Below are positions 30,306 through 40,371 of a DNA stretch of 64,000 bases, in pieces (position 1 is the stretch's first letter; each line of letters starts with the position of its first letter). Under the pieces are notes generated by a model that saw only the letters and a list, made by a program, of their open reading frames with translations, ran no database searches and was not told the origin of the DNA. Both the position numbers and the translations under genes were made by a program. The stretch spans positions 124,001 to 188,000 of the forward strand of contig CBFFRQ010000031.1 of assembly GCA_965644315.1 (NCBI GenBank). The letters run 5' to 3'. The DNA is from Caecitellus pseudoparvulus. Taxonomy: Eukaryota; Bigyra: Bicosoecida.

Positions 30306-32093
30306 TCACTGCGCTGGGCGGCTTCCCTGCCCTGCACACGCGCGCAGGCCCTCCACGCACCGCTGCACACTTCGCAGCCCCCCGTCCCCAGCCACGGCAG
30401 CATGCAGTGCATGTCTCCAAGCCTGCTCGGCCTCTGCCTGCCGCCCCAGCGCCTGCCACGCCTGCGCCACCGCCTGCAACGTGCCAGCCTCGCTGCGTTG
30501 CGGCGCGTCGCTGGGCTGCGCCAGTTGCAGCCAGTGCACCGCCGCCACGGCGCTGCCGTCGCCCGCCGCGGCAAGCACAGCAGCCATGACTGCTGCTGCA
30601 GCTGCTGCTGCCGTGGAGTGGCTCTGCCTCCACCGCAGCTCGGCAGCTTGCAGCACAGTTGTGAGGGCGGCATAGCCGCCGTCCATCGCAGCTGCAGCTG
30701 CCCTCAACAGCACCGCATCCTGGGCACGAGCCTGGGCAGCGCGCACGTGCACATCCCGAGCAAGGGTGGGGAAGGACGGCAGCGCTTGTTTCGTCGCCCA
30801 CGCCACTTGCTGTGGCAGGGAGCTGGCGCCGCTGGGAAACCTGCCCGCGTGCAGGCAGTGGGCGTGGTGTGGGTGCGCAGGGCCCTGCGTTGCACGCTGC
30901 TGAGGCGGTGGGACGCCTTGCTCCACGCAGCCATACGCCTGCAGGGCTTGCACCGCAGGCGTGGCCCCAGGCAGGGCGAGCGATTTTGGCAGAAGGTGGA
31001 CGGGCCACGCTGTGAGCAGGCGAGTCTGCCGGGCAGCCAGAGGCAGGGCGGGCGGGCCGAAGGGGCCACACGCCGGTGGCGGCAGCAGCGCCAACCCCAC
31101 AGCGCGCATGGTAACACGCTGTGAGGAGACGCCTTGCCGCTGGGCATGCAGGACGCGGGCGGCTGCCGCGGTGATGTCTGGCTGCCCCGCCTCGCCGGTC
31201 ACACCCTCCCGAGCTGCTGGAAGGAGGTAGGCTGACCCCAGGAGCGGGGCACTGGGCGCGTCGAAGGGGGCGGAGGCGCTGCCGGACAGGACAGCATACA
31301 TGCCCATGGCCTGCCGCAGGGCTCCCGTGTGTGCCAGGCGCCCCGGGCTGCGTGCCACCGCCACTGCCTCGCTGCACAGGCGCGCGGCGGCTGCAGTGCA
31401 GCCCATGTGCGCCAGTGCCCGCGCTAGGGCGACGAGGGAGGTGGCGGGGACCAGTGGCACCCGGGGCGCCTGGTCGCTGCCAGGTGGTGTGCCTGCGCTG
31501 AGCTTGTGCAGCAGCGTCATGACGCCGTGCACGTCACCGTCAGCGGCGGCCTGGGCCAGGGATGGCGGTTGGCCTGCCGTTGCGCCGTGCGGTGAGCGCC
31601 CAGCGCCATGCACGGGTGGCTGCACACTGTGTGGGGCAGAGTCCAGCGGCGAAGAGCCTTCTGGTGTGCCCTCTCCCTGCAGCCATGCCAGCATGACCTC
31701 TGCGAGGGCTGCGAGGCTGGCTTGGCCGCCGACTTCAATTTCCGCAAGCACGCTCGTGAGCAGGCCGCCAATGACGCTGGAGGGGGAGACAGCGATGGAG
31801 TCAGCCTCCATGACTTCGCCATCCTGCACCAGCGCGCTGCGGGCTTGCTGAGCGAGATCCAGCAGACCGTGGGGGCTGGCCAGGTCTTCCAGCGCGCTGC
31901 GCAGGGTGGCTGGCAGGTCAGGCTGGCCCAGCACCTCGCCACACCACGCCTCCCACTGCGCCGGGGAGCTCAGCGAAGCCCCAGGGCCGAGGAGGAACGC
32001 CTTGCCGACACAGAATGACAGGTGTGTGCGCAGTGCTCCATCCCCTGCCGCATGCAGCCACGTAGCTGCCAGCACGAGTTGAGGTGCGCCCAT
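30306..32093 (-). CDS. Ala/Leu-rich helical-repeat protein, unknown (595 aa)
   Basis: Single exon. I take the ATG at 32093 (MGAPQLVLAATWLHAAGDG); the longer frame upstream starts only at GTG and would overlap the 3'-end motif of the next gene. The sequence is mostly helical, with TPR-like pairs such as LVALARALAHMGCTAAAARLCSEAVAVA and, near the end, LQAVAQAWQALGRQAEAEQAWRHAL-type helices. An alpha-solenoid scaffold is therefore possible, but no repeat passes as a clear TPR or PPR by eye. No signal peptide or membrane segment is seen. His/Pro-rich patches lie around residues 440-480. Confidence 0.55.
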   Translation of the reverse strand: MGAPQLVLAATWLHAAGDGALRTHLSFCVGKAFLLGPGASLSSPAQWEAWCGEVLGQPDLPATLRSALEDLASPHGLLDLAQQARSALVQDGEVMEADSIAVSPSSVIGGLLTSVLAEIEVGGQASLAALAEVMLAWLQGEGTPEGSSPLDSAPHSVQPPVHGAGRSPHGATAGQPPSLAQAAADGDVHGVMTLLHKLSAGTPPGSDQAPRVPLVPATSLVALARALAHMGCTAAAARLCSEAVAVARSPGRLAHTGALRQAMGMYAVLSGSASAPFDAPSAPLLGSAYLLPAAREGVTGEAGQPDITAAAARVLHAQRQGVSSQRVTMRAVGLALLPPPACGPFGPPALPLAARQTRLLTAWPVHLLPKSLALPGATPAVQALQAYGCVEQGVPPPQQRATQGPAHPHHAHCLHAGRFPSGASSLPQQVAWATKQALPSFPTLARDVHVRAAQARAQDAVLLRAAAAAMDGGYAALTTVLQAAELRWRQSHSTAAAAAAAVMAAVLAAAGDGSAVAAVHWLQLAQPSDAPQRSEAGTLQAVAQAWQALGRQAEAEQAWRHALHAAVAGDGGLRSVQRCVEGLRACAGQGSRPAQ

Positions 32094-32186
32094 GCTGTCA
32101 ACTGGCGGGCCGTTCGTGCGACTCGAGGGCAGGGCGCTGGCGGTGAAGGCCCGAGGTACTCCCAGCAGAGAGGGGGACACACTATG

Positions 32187-32192
32187 TGCATT
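32187..32192 (-). terminator. AATGCA 3'-end motif after the voltage-sensor/cyclase-like gene
   Basis: Reads AATGCA on the minus strand, 52 nt past the stop at 32245. Confidence 0.5.
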
Positions 32193-32244
32193 GCGTTTTA
32201 CCGCGTGCCAGCTGTTGCCGGCTCACGGACGGGGGGGCGGCACG

Positions 32245-35200
32245 TCAATCCTCCAACTCGATGGTGCGCAGGCGCAGGGTGTCCCGGGGGGGCGGCACGT
32301 TGTTGTACCGTGCCATGTACGCCAGGAGGGCCCGCGTGGGCGCGTCACCGTGCACGGCCGTGGCGGCGCCATCCGCCACTGGGCGCCAGGGCGAAAATGC
32401 CAAGGCATCTTCCGCCGCCAGGGCCCGGCTGCGGGGCATGTGGGCCAGCCCCCGTGACACCTTCAGTGCGAACTGCAGGGCGAGGCGGGCCCGGGCCCAG
32501 TCCCGGGCGCCCTGCCGCCCAGGGCGCTCCGCGTCCCCTTCCTGGTCCTGCTGCCTCCACTTCGCCAGCAGGCGGGCGAGGTGCCGCACGAGCTCATGCA
32601 GAGCTGCCACGGCAGGCGGCATGCCGGCGCCGCCGTGCTGCTCCTCTCCCGCCTCCTGCGCCACAGCCTGCCACACCCGCACCACCGCGCCGAGTTTGTG
32701 CGCCAGGGCAGCCTGGGCGTCCTCCTCCCCCAGCATGTACGCCAGGCCCAGCGCGTACAGGAGGCGGAAGAAGAGGGTGGGCCCAGGGCGGGCGAGGTTG
32801 GGGGCAGGTGTGCGGGCGGTGGCGCCACTGCCCGCCACGCCCCCCAGCATGGCGTGCCCAAAGGCAGCGTGCACGCCGGCGTTGGACCTGGCCACCCCCT
32901 CACGCAGGTACACCAGCACGGGGTCCTGCAGCCACACGGCTGGCGTGTACCCCGCCTGTCCATACACGTTGCTGCACAGGGCACGCAGGGGCTGTGTGGC
33001 TGACGCAGCCAGGGCGTCCGCTGCGGCCTGGGGGTCCCTGGCGCGCCCCGCCGCCACCACGGCATGCAGTGCCGACAGGGCGTTGGGAGCGGGCGACGGG
33101 GGTGGGCCTGGCGCCTGCCCCTCCTCCCCGCTGGATGTGGAGTGCAGGCGCCCCCTGCCCTGCAGGGAGCCGGCGCGGGAGGAGGGGCGCTGCTCCTGCA
33201 GGCGGGTGCTGGTGCGGGTGACGATGGGGTCTTGTGGCGCCCCCCACTGGGCCTGGTGGGGCAGCACCGGCCGCGCCTCGTGCAACCACTGGCCCAGCCC
33301 CGCGACGCTGGTGTCGTACGTGTACACGTCCACTGCCTGTCCCCCCCTCAGGGCGTGCGCAGGGGGGGTGGACGACTCCGCGTCATCTGCCGCGTGCCCC
33401 GTGCCAGCCCGTGGCTGCCCCAGCAGGTCAGCACGGGCACCCTCCTTGCTCTGCATGGCTTGGAAGGCGGGGGTGGACCGGAGGGGGGAGGGGGGGGCAG
33501 TGCCTGCCCCACCAGGCAACAGCACCACCCGCTCCACGCGCCGGGCCAGCGCGCGGGGCACTGGCGTCAGGGCTGCCACGAACTGCCCGCTCATGACGAG
33601 GGGCAGCCCCAGCACGTCCCCCACGCTGGGCAGGGCGGTGGCGATGTCTGGGCCGCCGCCCAGCAGCACGCTGTCCACCTTGCGTGGGCTGCCCAGCACC
33701 CCCTCCAGCGCATCGCCCAGGTGCAGGCCAAAGGTGACCCGCGGCATGAACTGCGCAGGGGAGGGGGCAGACCCACCGCCTGCCTGCGTCCGGGGGCCGG
33801 CGCCATCGACGTGGGAGGGGGGTGTAGCCTGCTCCCTCTCTTCACCCCCCTCGTCCTCCGACACGGCCTGGCGGTCCAGCTGGCGCACGAGGGAGGAGCG
33901 GTGCCGGCGATGGCGCTGCCCCCCGTCGCCGTCAGGGTCACCGTCTGAGGCAGAGGGGTGGGAGGGCAGGCGTGGTCGGCGGGGGCGCCGTGGCGTGCGC
34001 TTGGGCGGCGCCGCGTCACCTCCAGGCCCGCCTGCGTCAACCCCCCCCTCCTCCCCCTCCTCAGTGCTGCTGCTCCTGAGAGGCGGGTGTGGGGAGCGCG
34101 AGTGCCCCAGCGCAGCCAGCACGGCGGGGGGCAGGCCCACGAGGGGGGGCAAGTTGGCAGGTCGCACGGCGGGGGGCGGCGACCCAGACCGCCCTGGCGC
34201 GCCCCCCCCCTCGTGTGCCTCCTGCGCCGACGCGGCAGGGGCGGCGCCACGCCAAGGCAGGGCGCGCGGCACACATGCTGCTGCCCACGCCTTGCCTGCC
34301 GCCGCTGCCGCCTCCACCTGCACCAGCACCTGCACCTCAGCCAGCGCCCTCAGCGCCGCCAGCAGGGCCAAGTCAGCACAGCGCCGGCGGTGGGACAGCA
34401 AGGAGGGCTGGTGCATGATGGGCTGCGCTCGGGGGCGGGCGGCGGTGCCCCGGCTGGCGCGGCTGATGGCCGGCGTGACGAGGTTCAGCACCCCGGCAGC
34501 TGCAGCGGACAGGGCTGGGTCCAGGCTCGTGACGGGCAGCTGCGTCGTGCGCCGTGCTGCGGGGGGCAGCGCGAAGGCGTCGAAGAGCGCTGCTGGCGCC
34601 GAGAGCAGGTGGCGCTCGGCACACGTGCGTGCAGCGTGGCCGGGGTGGCCCCCCCCATCCTCCTCCTCCCCCTCCTCGGGCTCTGAAGAGAAGCTGCCGT
34701 CGGAGTCCTCGTCTGAGACGACGGTGACTTCGCCGCCCAGTGAAGCCAGCACCTCCTCCACGCCCTGTGAAGAGGGCGTGGGGCGGTAGATGGAGGGCGG
34801 CGGCGGCGGCGGTGCGCCCAGCGCCTCCACTGGCACCCCTTCGCCCTGCAGCTTCCACGCAAAGAGGAAGCCTTGCTCGCCAGTGCGCAGGACGGCACCG
34901 CCGTGCTCCTCCACAACGCTGTGCAGGATGCTGGCCAGGCGGTTCACGAAGATGGTGCTGCTGGCGCGCATGAGGGCGAGGGCGGAAGCCGCCCGTCCGC
35001 CACCGCCCTCCTCCTCCCTCACGCACTGGCCGTAGGTGAGGGGCGTCACGCCATCGGCACGCATGGCCGCCGGCACGGCGATGTGCCCGACAGGGGACGC
35101 CAAGCAGTCAATGCGGACGTGCAGGAAGATGGCCTGCACCTGGGCCGCAGGGCTGGACATGTCCAGCTCCCCCTCCCGGTTCACGCAGTGGGTGGCGATG

Positions 35201-37020
35201 GCGGCGCCCGCCCCGCCGAAGCCCGTGCGCAGCAGCTTGCCGATGTTGCTCACCGTGTGCAGCAGCAGGGCCGTCTCCAGGCCACCCTCTGCCTGCTGCG
35301 TGCTGAGGCTGCGTGGCCCGTGGCGCTGGTCACCCACCAGGACCTCTTGCAGGGGGTTGGCTGACACCGCCTGCACGACGGCGATGACCTGCTCCAGGGG
35401 CAGCAGCACGAGGTGGTGCAGGTCGTGGCTGAAGGAGTAGGCGCCCACAGCCAGCACAGCCAGCACAAGCAGCGTCAAGCCGATGCTGAGCAGGGCTTGG
35501 GAGCGGCTGGCTTGGCGGGCGTTGAACCAGGTGGCCGTGGTGAAGGACTGCCCCGGTGGCAGCACCGCCCACCGCTGCGTGCCGAAGACGGTGATGTTGG
35601 AGCCTGGTGGCGTGGTGAGGTGCACCTTGAGGATGTCTTGGCTGCGCAGGCCGCTCAGCGTGCTGCTCTGCTCCAGCACGCGGCTGCCGTTCAGGTCGAT
35701 GCGCAGCACCTCCCCGGAGGTGTCCAGGGTCAGGCTGGCCAGGGCGGTGTCCAGGGCCCCCTGCAGGTCCGCCCCGAACACTGCCCGTGCCAGGGCCGCC
35801 TCATGCACCACCTCAGCGCTGTACGCCTGGCTGCCATCCAGCTCCACTGGCGTCAGCAGCGGCACGATGAACAGCATGAGCAGGACGCCGATGATGACGT
35901 GCTGCGTCGTGCGGTCGGACAGCTGCTCCCCCACGCGTGACGTGCCTGTGAAGGTGCGCTGCGTGCTGCGCCGGGGGGCGGTTGTCGGCTCGGGGGGGGC
36001 GCCGCCGCGTCGGCGCAGGGTGGCCGCAGCCTGCGCCATGTCCTGCCCCGGACCTGGCGTCGGCGCCGCGTCTGCCGCCTCCTCTGCCTCCCTGCGCCGT
36101 GCTCGCTGACGCAGGGCCTCCAGGGGGTCGTCACTGTCGGAGTCGTCGGCTCCTCCAGGGCGAGGGGAGGGGCCCCCCTCGGAAGCGCCTCCTCCCCTCA
36201 CCGACACGCTGAAGCGTACGCCGGGTGTGCTGTCTGCCTCGGGCTCGGGAGTGGGCGGCAGCTCCCAGCACAGGCGCCCAGCACAGCGACACCTCCACCG
36301 GCGCCCCGACGCCATGGCTGCTGGCGTGAGGGTGAGGGATTCCCCCCACTCACAGCCTGCCCGTCGGCAAGGCACCTCGCAAGCGGGGTGGGGACGGGCA
36401 CAGCAGGTGTCCCAGGTGCACCCAGCCCACAAGTGGCGGAAGTAGCGGTACACACGAATGATGCGCACCAGGCGCACCACCCGCACAGCCCGGATGAAGC
36501 GCACGGCCCGGGCAGCGGAGCGGGAAGCCCGCCCCGCCCGCGCTGCCGCGCCGTCACCCAGCACGGCTGTGTCCACGCCGTCGGCAGGGACAAAGGCGGG
36601 CACTTCGAAGATGAGGGACACCGTGGCCAAGACGTCCAGCCAGAAGAAGAAGGAGCCCAGGCGCAGCAGGCGCGGCCACCTGGATGCGGTGCAGTTGGCG
36701 CGTGAGCAGTGCGGCAGGAGCAGGTACCCGGGCCGGGCCAGGCTCAGCAACACCACCTCCAGGGCGAAGAGGACAAAGACAAGGGTGGACAGGACAGCAA
36801 AGGTCGCGTCGGCGTCAGGGCCCGTCGCAGCCACCCTCACATCGTCGCCGAACAGCGCGTACACTGCCGCAATGGTCATGACCACGGTCACGCCCATGCT
36901 GTCCAGCCACACGTCCAGCTCACCACGCAGGCGCTGCCACCTGGCTTGCCCAGTCACGCCATGCTGCGCTCGTACTGCGCTGTCTTCTGCGTCCACAGCG
37001 GGCTCTGCAGAGTGCTGCAT
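32245..37020 (-). CDS. Voltage-sensor protein with periplasm-type sensor and degenerate class III cyclase domain
   Basis: 1591 residues from the ATG at 37020. Residues ~55-195 form a four-helix voltage sensor: S1 (VTVVMTIAAVYALF), S2 (VLSTLVFVLFALEVVLL), S3 (FFFWLDVLATVSLIF) and an S4 with Arg at nearly every third position (RFIRAVRVVRLVRIIRVYRYFR). No pore helices follow. A cytoplasmic linker leads to TM5 (~366-386), an extracellular domain of ~120 residues, and TM6 (~507-530). A cyclase-homology region runs ~590-1240, with IGKLLRTGFGGAG, FVNRLASILHSVVEEHGGAVLRTGEQGFLFAWKL, GLHLGDALEGVLGS and VYTYDTS. The second metal Asp (usual GDAF) is GEQGF and the usual N-x3-R of the transition state is D-x3-A, so cyclase activity is doubtful. 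A GTGAGT...CAG stretch of 120 nt (36234-36353) in the linker could be an in-frame intron. Confidence 0.8.
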   Translation of the reverse strand: MQHSAEPAVDAEDSAVRAQHGVTGQARWQRLRGELDVWLDSMGVTVVMTIAAVYALFGDDVRVAATGPDADATFAVLSTLVFVLFALEVVLLSLARPGYLLLPHCSRANCTASRWPRLLRLGSFFFWLDVLATVSLIFEVPAFVPADGVDTAVLGDGAAARAGRASRSAARAVRFIRAVRVVRLVRIIRVYRYFRHLWAGCTWDTCCARPHPACEVPCRRAGCEWGESLTLTPAAMASGRRWRCRCAGRLCWELPPTPEPEADSTPGVRFSVSVRGGGASEGGPSPRPGGADDSDSDDPLEALRQRARRREAEEAADAAPTPGPGQDMAQAAATLRRRGGAPPEPTTAPRRSTQRTFTGTSRVGEQLSDRTTQHVIIGVLLMLFIVPLLTPVELDGSQAYSAEVVHEAALARAVFGADLQGALDTALASLTLDTSGEVLRIDLNGSRVLEQSSTLSGLRSQDILKVHLTTPPGSNITVFGTQRWAVLPPGQSFTTATWFNARQASRSQALLSIGLTLLVLAVLAVGAYSFSHDLHHLVLLPLEQVIAVVQAVSANPLQEVLVGDQRHGPRSLSTQQAEGGLETALLLHTVSNIGKLLRTGFGGAGAAIATHCVNREGELDMSSPAAQVQAIFLHVRIDCLASPVGHIAVPAAMRADGVTPLTYGQCVREEEGGGGRAASALALMRASSTIFVNRLASILHSVVEEHGGAVLRTGEQGFLFAWKLQGEGVPVEALGAPPPPPPSIYRPTPSSQGVEEVLASLGGEVTVVSDEDSDGSFSSEPEEGEEEDGGGHPGHAARTCAERHLLSAPAALFDAFALPPAARRTTQLPVTSLDPALSAAAAGVLNLVTPAISRASRGTAARPRAQPIMHQPSLLSHRRRCADLALLAALRALAEVQVLVQVEAAAAAGKAWAAACVPRALPWRGAAPAASAQEAHEGGGAPGRSGSPPPAVRPANLPPLVGLPPAVLAALGHSRSPHPPLRSSSTEEGEEGGVDAGGPGGDAAPPKRTPRRPRRPRLPSHPSASDGDPDGDGGQRHRRHRSSLVRQLDRQAVSEDEGGEEREQATPPSHVDGAGPRTQAGGGSAPSPAQFMPRVTFGLHLGDALEGVLGSPRKVDSVLLGGGPDIATALPSVGDVLGLPLVMSGQFVAALTPVPRALARRVERVVLLPGGAGTAPPSPLRSTPAFQAMQSKEGARADLLGQPRAGTGHAADDAESSTPPAHALRGGQAVDVYTYDTSVAGLGQWLHEARPVLPHQAQWGAPQDPIVTRTSTRLQEQRPSSRAGSLQGRGRLHSTSSGEEGQAPGPPPSPAPNALSALHAVVAAGRARDPQAAADALAASATQPLRALCSNVYGQAGYTPAVWLQDPVLVYLREGVARSNAGVHAAFGHAMLGGVAGSGATARTPAPNLARPGPTLFFRLLYALGLAYMLGEEDAQAALAHKLGAVVRVWQAVAQEAGEEQHGGAGMPPAVAALHELVRHLARLLAKWRQQDQEGDAERPGRQGARDWARARLALQFALKVSRGLAHMPRSRALAAEDALAFSPWRPVADGAATAVHGDAPTRALLAYMARYNNVPPPRDTLRLRTIELED

Positions 37021-37698
37021 CGTTGTGGGCACGTCTGCGTCAACCTTCTGTGCAGCTCTATTTCCGCAGACCAATCACGCCTGTGCGGGCTTGGCGGATG
37101 GCCAGGGCAGGGCTGGGAGCGGGGCAAGGAAGCCACACTGCCCCCAGGAAAGCTTCAGGCACCCTGCACTTTCGTGTGCAGTGCTGCCTTTCGAGACTTC
37201 ACTGGGCAGGGGCTTGGACGCACGCAAGCCTGGGAATCCCGCAAGTTTGAGCCTGCGCAAGTCCTCGCAGTCCTGCACGGTGCCCAGACGGGGCCTGGCC
37301 GCCTTGCCTGCCACATGAACTCGCCCAGTACAGCGTATGGCACTGTCTTGTATTTAGCGCATCGCGGCCCTTGCAGCACAGGCCCTCTGCCAGCCCGCAG
37401 TCCAGCCCAGAGCGCAGGCAGGCTCTCTCAGCCGTCGCCAGAGTGCGCCGACACGTTGCGCCCCAGCGTTGCACACGCAGAGGCACATCCCCAAACCCGC
37501 ACTCCTTCACTCAGGCAGCTCACAGCCAGTGGTGGCAGAGGGCCTCCGGCGGACACCCCCCCACTCGCAGTTGCTTTGGACCTGCACTTGTGCGCGCCAG
37601 CCAGCCACAGCATTGGCCCAGACACGCCGCAGCACCGCACAGCAGCTGCAGCACGCACGAGGAGCGGCGACAAGGGGCAGCTTTCGACTGTGCACAGC
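37021..37698. promoter_or_regulatory. Divergent intergenic region with a CCAAT box
   Basis: 678 bp between the voltage-sensor gene (-) and the coiled-coil gene (+). CCAAT occurs at 37071-37075, 51 bp from the voltage-sensor ATG. Reading frames across this stretch have no ATG joined to a conserved domain, so I treat it as non-coding. Confidence 0.35.
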
Positions 37699-40371
37699 AT
37701 GGCCACCATGGCAGTTGCTGCTGACATGGACCTGAACGAGCTCGTCACGTACAGCCTGTCGTTTGACAAGCTTCAAGGAGTCCTGCGTGGCTTGGCTGGC
37801 GCAGTTGCCGCACAGAACGACCGCATCGCTGAGCTGGAGGCTGCCCGTGACGGCAGCGAAGGCAAGTCAGGCGAAGGTGCTGTTGAGGCGCTGGAGGCAC
37901 GCGTGAAGGCTCTCGAGGCGGCGCTGGCCGCCTCCGAGCAGCAGCGCAAGGCGAAGGCCCAGGAAACCGACAAGCGAATCGAGGCGCTGGAGCGGCAGGT
38001 GTCAGAGCAGAGTGGAGCCAACGATGCAATTTCGCAGCTGAAGGACCGCCTGCAGAGTGTGGAGACCGACGTCGCCGAGCTGAAGGCGCAGGGTGGACCT
38101 GGGCAGGGCGCTGAACCCGGCGTCGCAGCGACGGGTGGCTCCGGCGACCTGGCCGCCTTGCAGCGCGTCGTGCAGAGCGTCAAGGGCGACGTGGACGCCC
38201 TGAACCGCCAAGGCCCATGGCGTCCAACGGCAGAGAAGGCAGCAGCCGACGCAGGCGCCTTGAAGGCGCGTGTGGAGGAGCTGGAGGGCAAGGTGGCGGC
38301 GCTGAGCGTGCTGCCAGCAGGCAGCAGTGGGGACGTGGACGCAGGCGTGCTGGAGGCGCTGCGCCGGCACGAGGGGGACATCTCCGTCCTCAACGGCCGC
38401 GTGAGCGACAACGGCAAGGCCCTGGAGGGCCTGCGCGAGGAGGTGGAGGCACTGAAGGCCACTGTGGCGGACGCTGCTGCAGACGCCAGCGCCGCCAAGC
38501 ACGCTGCTGACGCGGCCCACGCGCAAGCTCACACGGCAGTGGAAGACGTGGCAGCGCTGCGCGACGTCGTGAGCAGGTTGCAGATGGGTGGTGGCGGCGG
38601 AGGGGGGGGCGACGACACCTCAGCATTGTGGGCTGCCGTACGGGCAGCGCAGGAGGTGGGGGAGGCTGGCTTGGCAGAGGGCCGGGCCGCCGCCGCCTCC
38701 CACGAGGTGGTGAACGACGAAATGGCGTCCATCCGCGCCACGCTCCGCAGCCTGGCGGAGAGCCTGGCCACCGTTGGCGGCGTGGACCCCGGCGTCGTGC
38801 AGCGCATCCTGAACGAGGCGGAGGAAGCGGCCCGGCCGGCGTCACGGGGCGCGATTTATGATCGTGCAGCTGGACGCGAGGCCCAACACGCCAGGCAAGA
38901 CGCATCTCGGGGCGGCACGCCGGCCTCCTCCACGCGGGGTGAGGGCAAGGAGGGCGAGAGCAAGGACGGCGGGTCCACCCTGGACGACGCCTGGCTGCCA
39001 GGTCAGGGTGTGGCGGCGGGCGGCTTGCCTCAGGGGCACGCGCCAGCCCCAGACGTCGTGCACCCAGTGCCCACACGCCGCCCAGATGCATCGACTGCCG
39101 GGGCAGGCAGCCGACACGGCGGTGGCGGCGGTGGCGCGGCGCCCACGCCAGGACGGGATGGCGTCCTGCCGCCCAGCACAGGGGCAGCCACACTGCCCAC
39201 CATGCAGGCTGCCTCCACTGCCGTGCCGGTGTCTACCAGTGGGAGCAGTGGCACCGCCGCCACGGCACCCCTGCGCCCCAGCAGTGTGCGCCCAGCTGGG
39301 TCTGTGGCGGGGGAGGGAGGCGTGCACTTGGTGCCCAAGGAGTCCGCCGCGCTGGACGTGCTGCCTGAGCTGCACGCCCTGCAGCGCCTGGCCAAGGAGA
39401 TTCAGACGGCTGTGGGCACCAAGGCCAACAGCAGCGAGTTGAGGCAGCTGGCTGCCCAGGTGGAGCGCCTCATGGCCATGCTGGCGGCACAGGGTGGCGG
39501 GCACAGCACGGCGCCCTCGCCAGATGCTCAGAGCGCGGGCAGGGACCTGGCGGGCAAGGTGGCTGCCCTGAGTGAGGCGCAGGAGGACCTGGCGGCGCGC
39601 CTGCTGGCGGCAGAGGCTGCCATCGCCGACCTGCAAGCGGCCCTGAAGAACTGCGTGTCGACGGAGCAGCTGGCAGCAGCGGTGTCTGGCCTGGGCGGCA
39701 CGCCGGCCGCCATGGGCCTGACCTTTGGCGACGGCGTGACTGCGGACCAGTTGGACAGCAAGGCGGACCAGGATGAATTCTTGCGCCTGGCCCGCACCGT
39801 GCACAGGCTGGTGATGACTGTGAAAGGCTTGCGCAGCCAGGGCGGCGACGCCGAGGTGCACGACACGGCGGCACTGGTCACCAAGCAGATCCTGCCTGGG
39901 TACAAGTGCCTGGTGTGTGATGCGCCCCTGGAGACGCTGGCCACCCGCACCACCCTGCCCGCCATCCCCTCCGCCACGCCCAAGCCGCCACCGTCCGCTG
40001 CAGGGCGCGTGTTCGGCACGCCTGCAGGGCGGGGCAGCCGGCGCACGACGGCCAGTGTGCCAGGCAGCAGCTCCACGCGCCTGGGCACGCCAGCTGTGGT
40101 GGGGGACACGCACACCTCCTTCGCGGAGCTGTCCGAGTCAGCGGCTGAGGCAGACCGGCGCCACCCCGCCTTCCCCTACAACACGCCACAGGCCCCCCAC
40201 ATGACGCGGGAGCATGGCAGGTCCCCTGTGGCAGGGGAGGGAGCCGGGGGAGGCGGCGGCAGCACCGGCGCACCTCCTCGCATGGGTGGCGGGGGTGGCA
40301 ACACCTCCACGCTGCTGCCCAACGGCCAGGTGCTCATGCGCGGCAGTACTCCCACCGCCACAACACGCTGA
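37699..40371 (+). CDS. Long coiled-coil protein, DUF4795/QRICH2-like
   Basis: Single exon, 890 residues. I choose the ATG at 37699 (MATMAVAADMDLNELV), since the open frame upstream is promoter-like. Residues ~30-350 are heptad-rich coiled coil (RIAELEAARD, VEALEARVKALEAALA, RIEALERQV, LKDRLQSVETDVAELK). A Gly/Pro/Ala linker with a ThrAla-rich patch follows. A second coiled coil (~545-730) ends in a block QILPGYKCLVCDAPLETLATR, resembling the GYxCLSCDRPL block that ends the DUF4795 coiled coil of QRICH2-like sperm/cilia proteins. The tail FPYNTPQAPHM...PNGQVLMRGSTP is short and basic. A flagellar role is inference from that resemblance only. Confidence 0.6.
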   Translation: MATMAVAADMDLNELVTYSLSFDKLQGVLRGLAGAVAAQNDRIAELEAARDGSEGKSGEGAVEALEARVKALEAALAASEQQRKAKAQETDKRIEALERQVSEQSGANDAISQLKDRLQSVETDVAELKAQGGPGQGAEPGVAATGGSGDLAALQRVVQSVKGDVDALNRQGPWRPTAEKAAADAGALKARVEELEGKVAALSVLPAGSSGDVDAGVLEALRRHEGDISVLNGRVSDNGKALEGLREEVEALKATVADAAADASAAKHAADAAHAQAHTAVEDVAALRDVVSRLQMGGGGGGGGDDTSALWAAVRAAQEVGEAGLAEGRAAAASHEVVNDEMASIRATLRSLAESLATVGGVDPGVVQRILNEAEEAARPASRGAIYDRAAGREAQHARQDASRGGTPASSTRGEGKEGESKDGGSTLDDAWLPGQGVAAGGLPQGHAPAPDVVHPVPTRRPDASTAGAGSRHGGGGGGAAPTPGRDGVLPPSTGAATLPTMQAASTAVPVSTSGSSGTAATAPLRPSSVRPAGSVAGEGGVHLVPKESAALDVLPELHALQRLAKEIQTAVGTKANSSELRQLAAQVERLMAMLAAQGGGHSTAPSPDAQSAGRDLAGKVAALSEAQEDLAARLLAAEAAIADLQAALKNCVSTEQLAAAVSGLGGTPAAMGLTFGDGVTADQLDSKADQDEFLRLARTVHRLVMTVKGLRSQGGDAEVHDTAALVTKQILPGYKCLVCDAPLETLATRTTLPAIPSATPKPPPSAAGRVFGTPAGRGSRRTTASVPGSSSTRLGTPAVVGDTHTSFAELSESAAEADRRHPAFPYNTPQAPHMTREHGRSPVAGEGAGGGGGSTGAPPRMGGGGGNTSTLLPNGQVLMRGSTPTATTR

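Noticed and set aside
32094-32180. Longer N-terminus of the 595-aa orphan from a GTG
   Set aside because: Non-ATG start, no conserved residues, and it would crowd the 3'-end motif of the upstream gene at 32187.
32186-34789. An 867-codon plus-strand frame
   Set aside because: Antisense to the voltage-sensor/cyclase-like gene, low-complexity Ser/Pro/Ala translation, no motif.
36709-37698. Upstream extension of the coiled-coil protein by about 330 codons
   Set aside because: No ATG-led conserved sequence, overlaps the start of the opposite gene and a CCAAT-bearing promoter; the ATG at 37699 begins coherent helical sequence.
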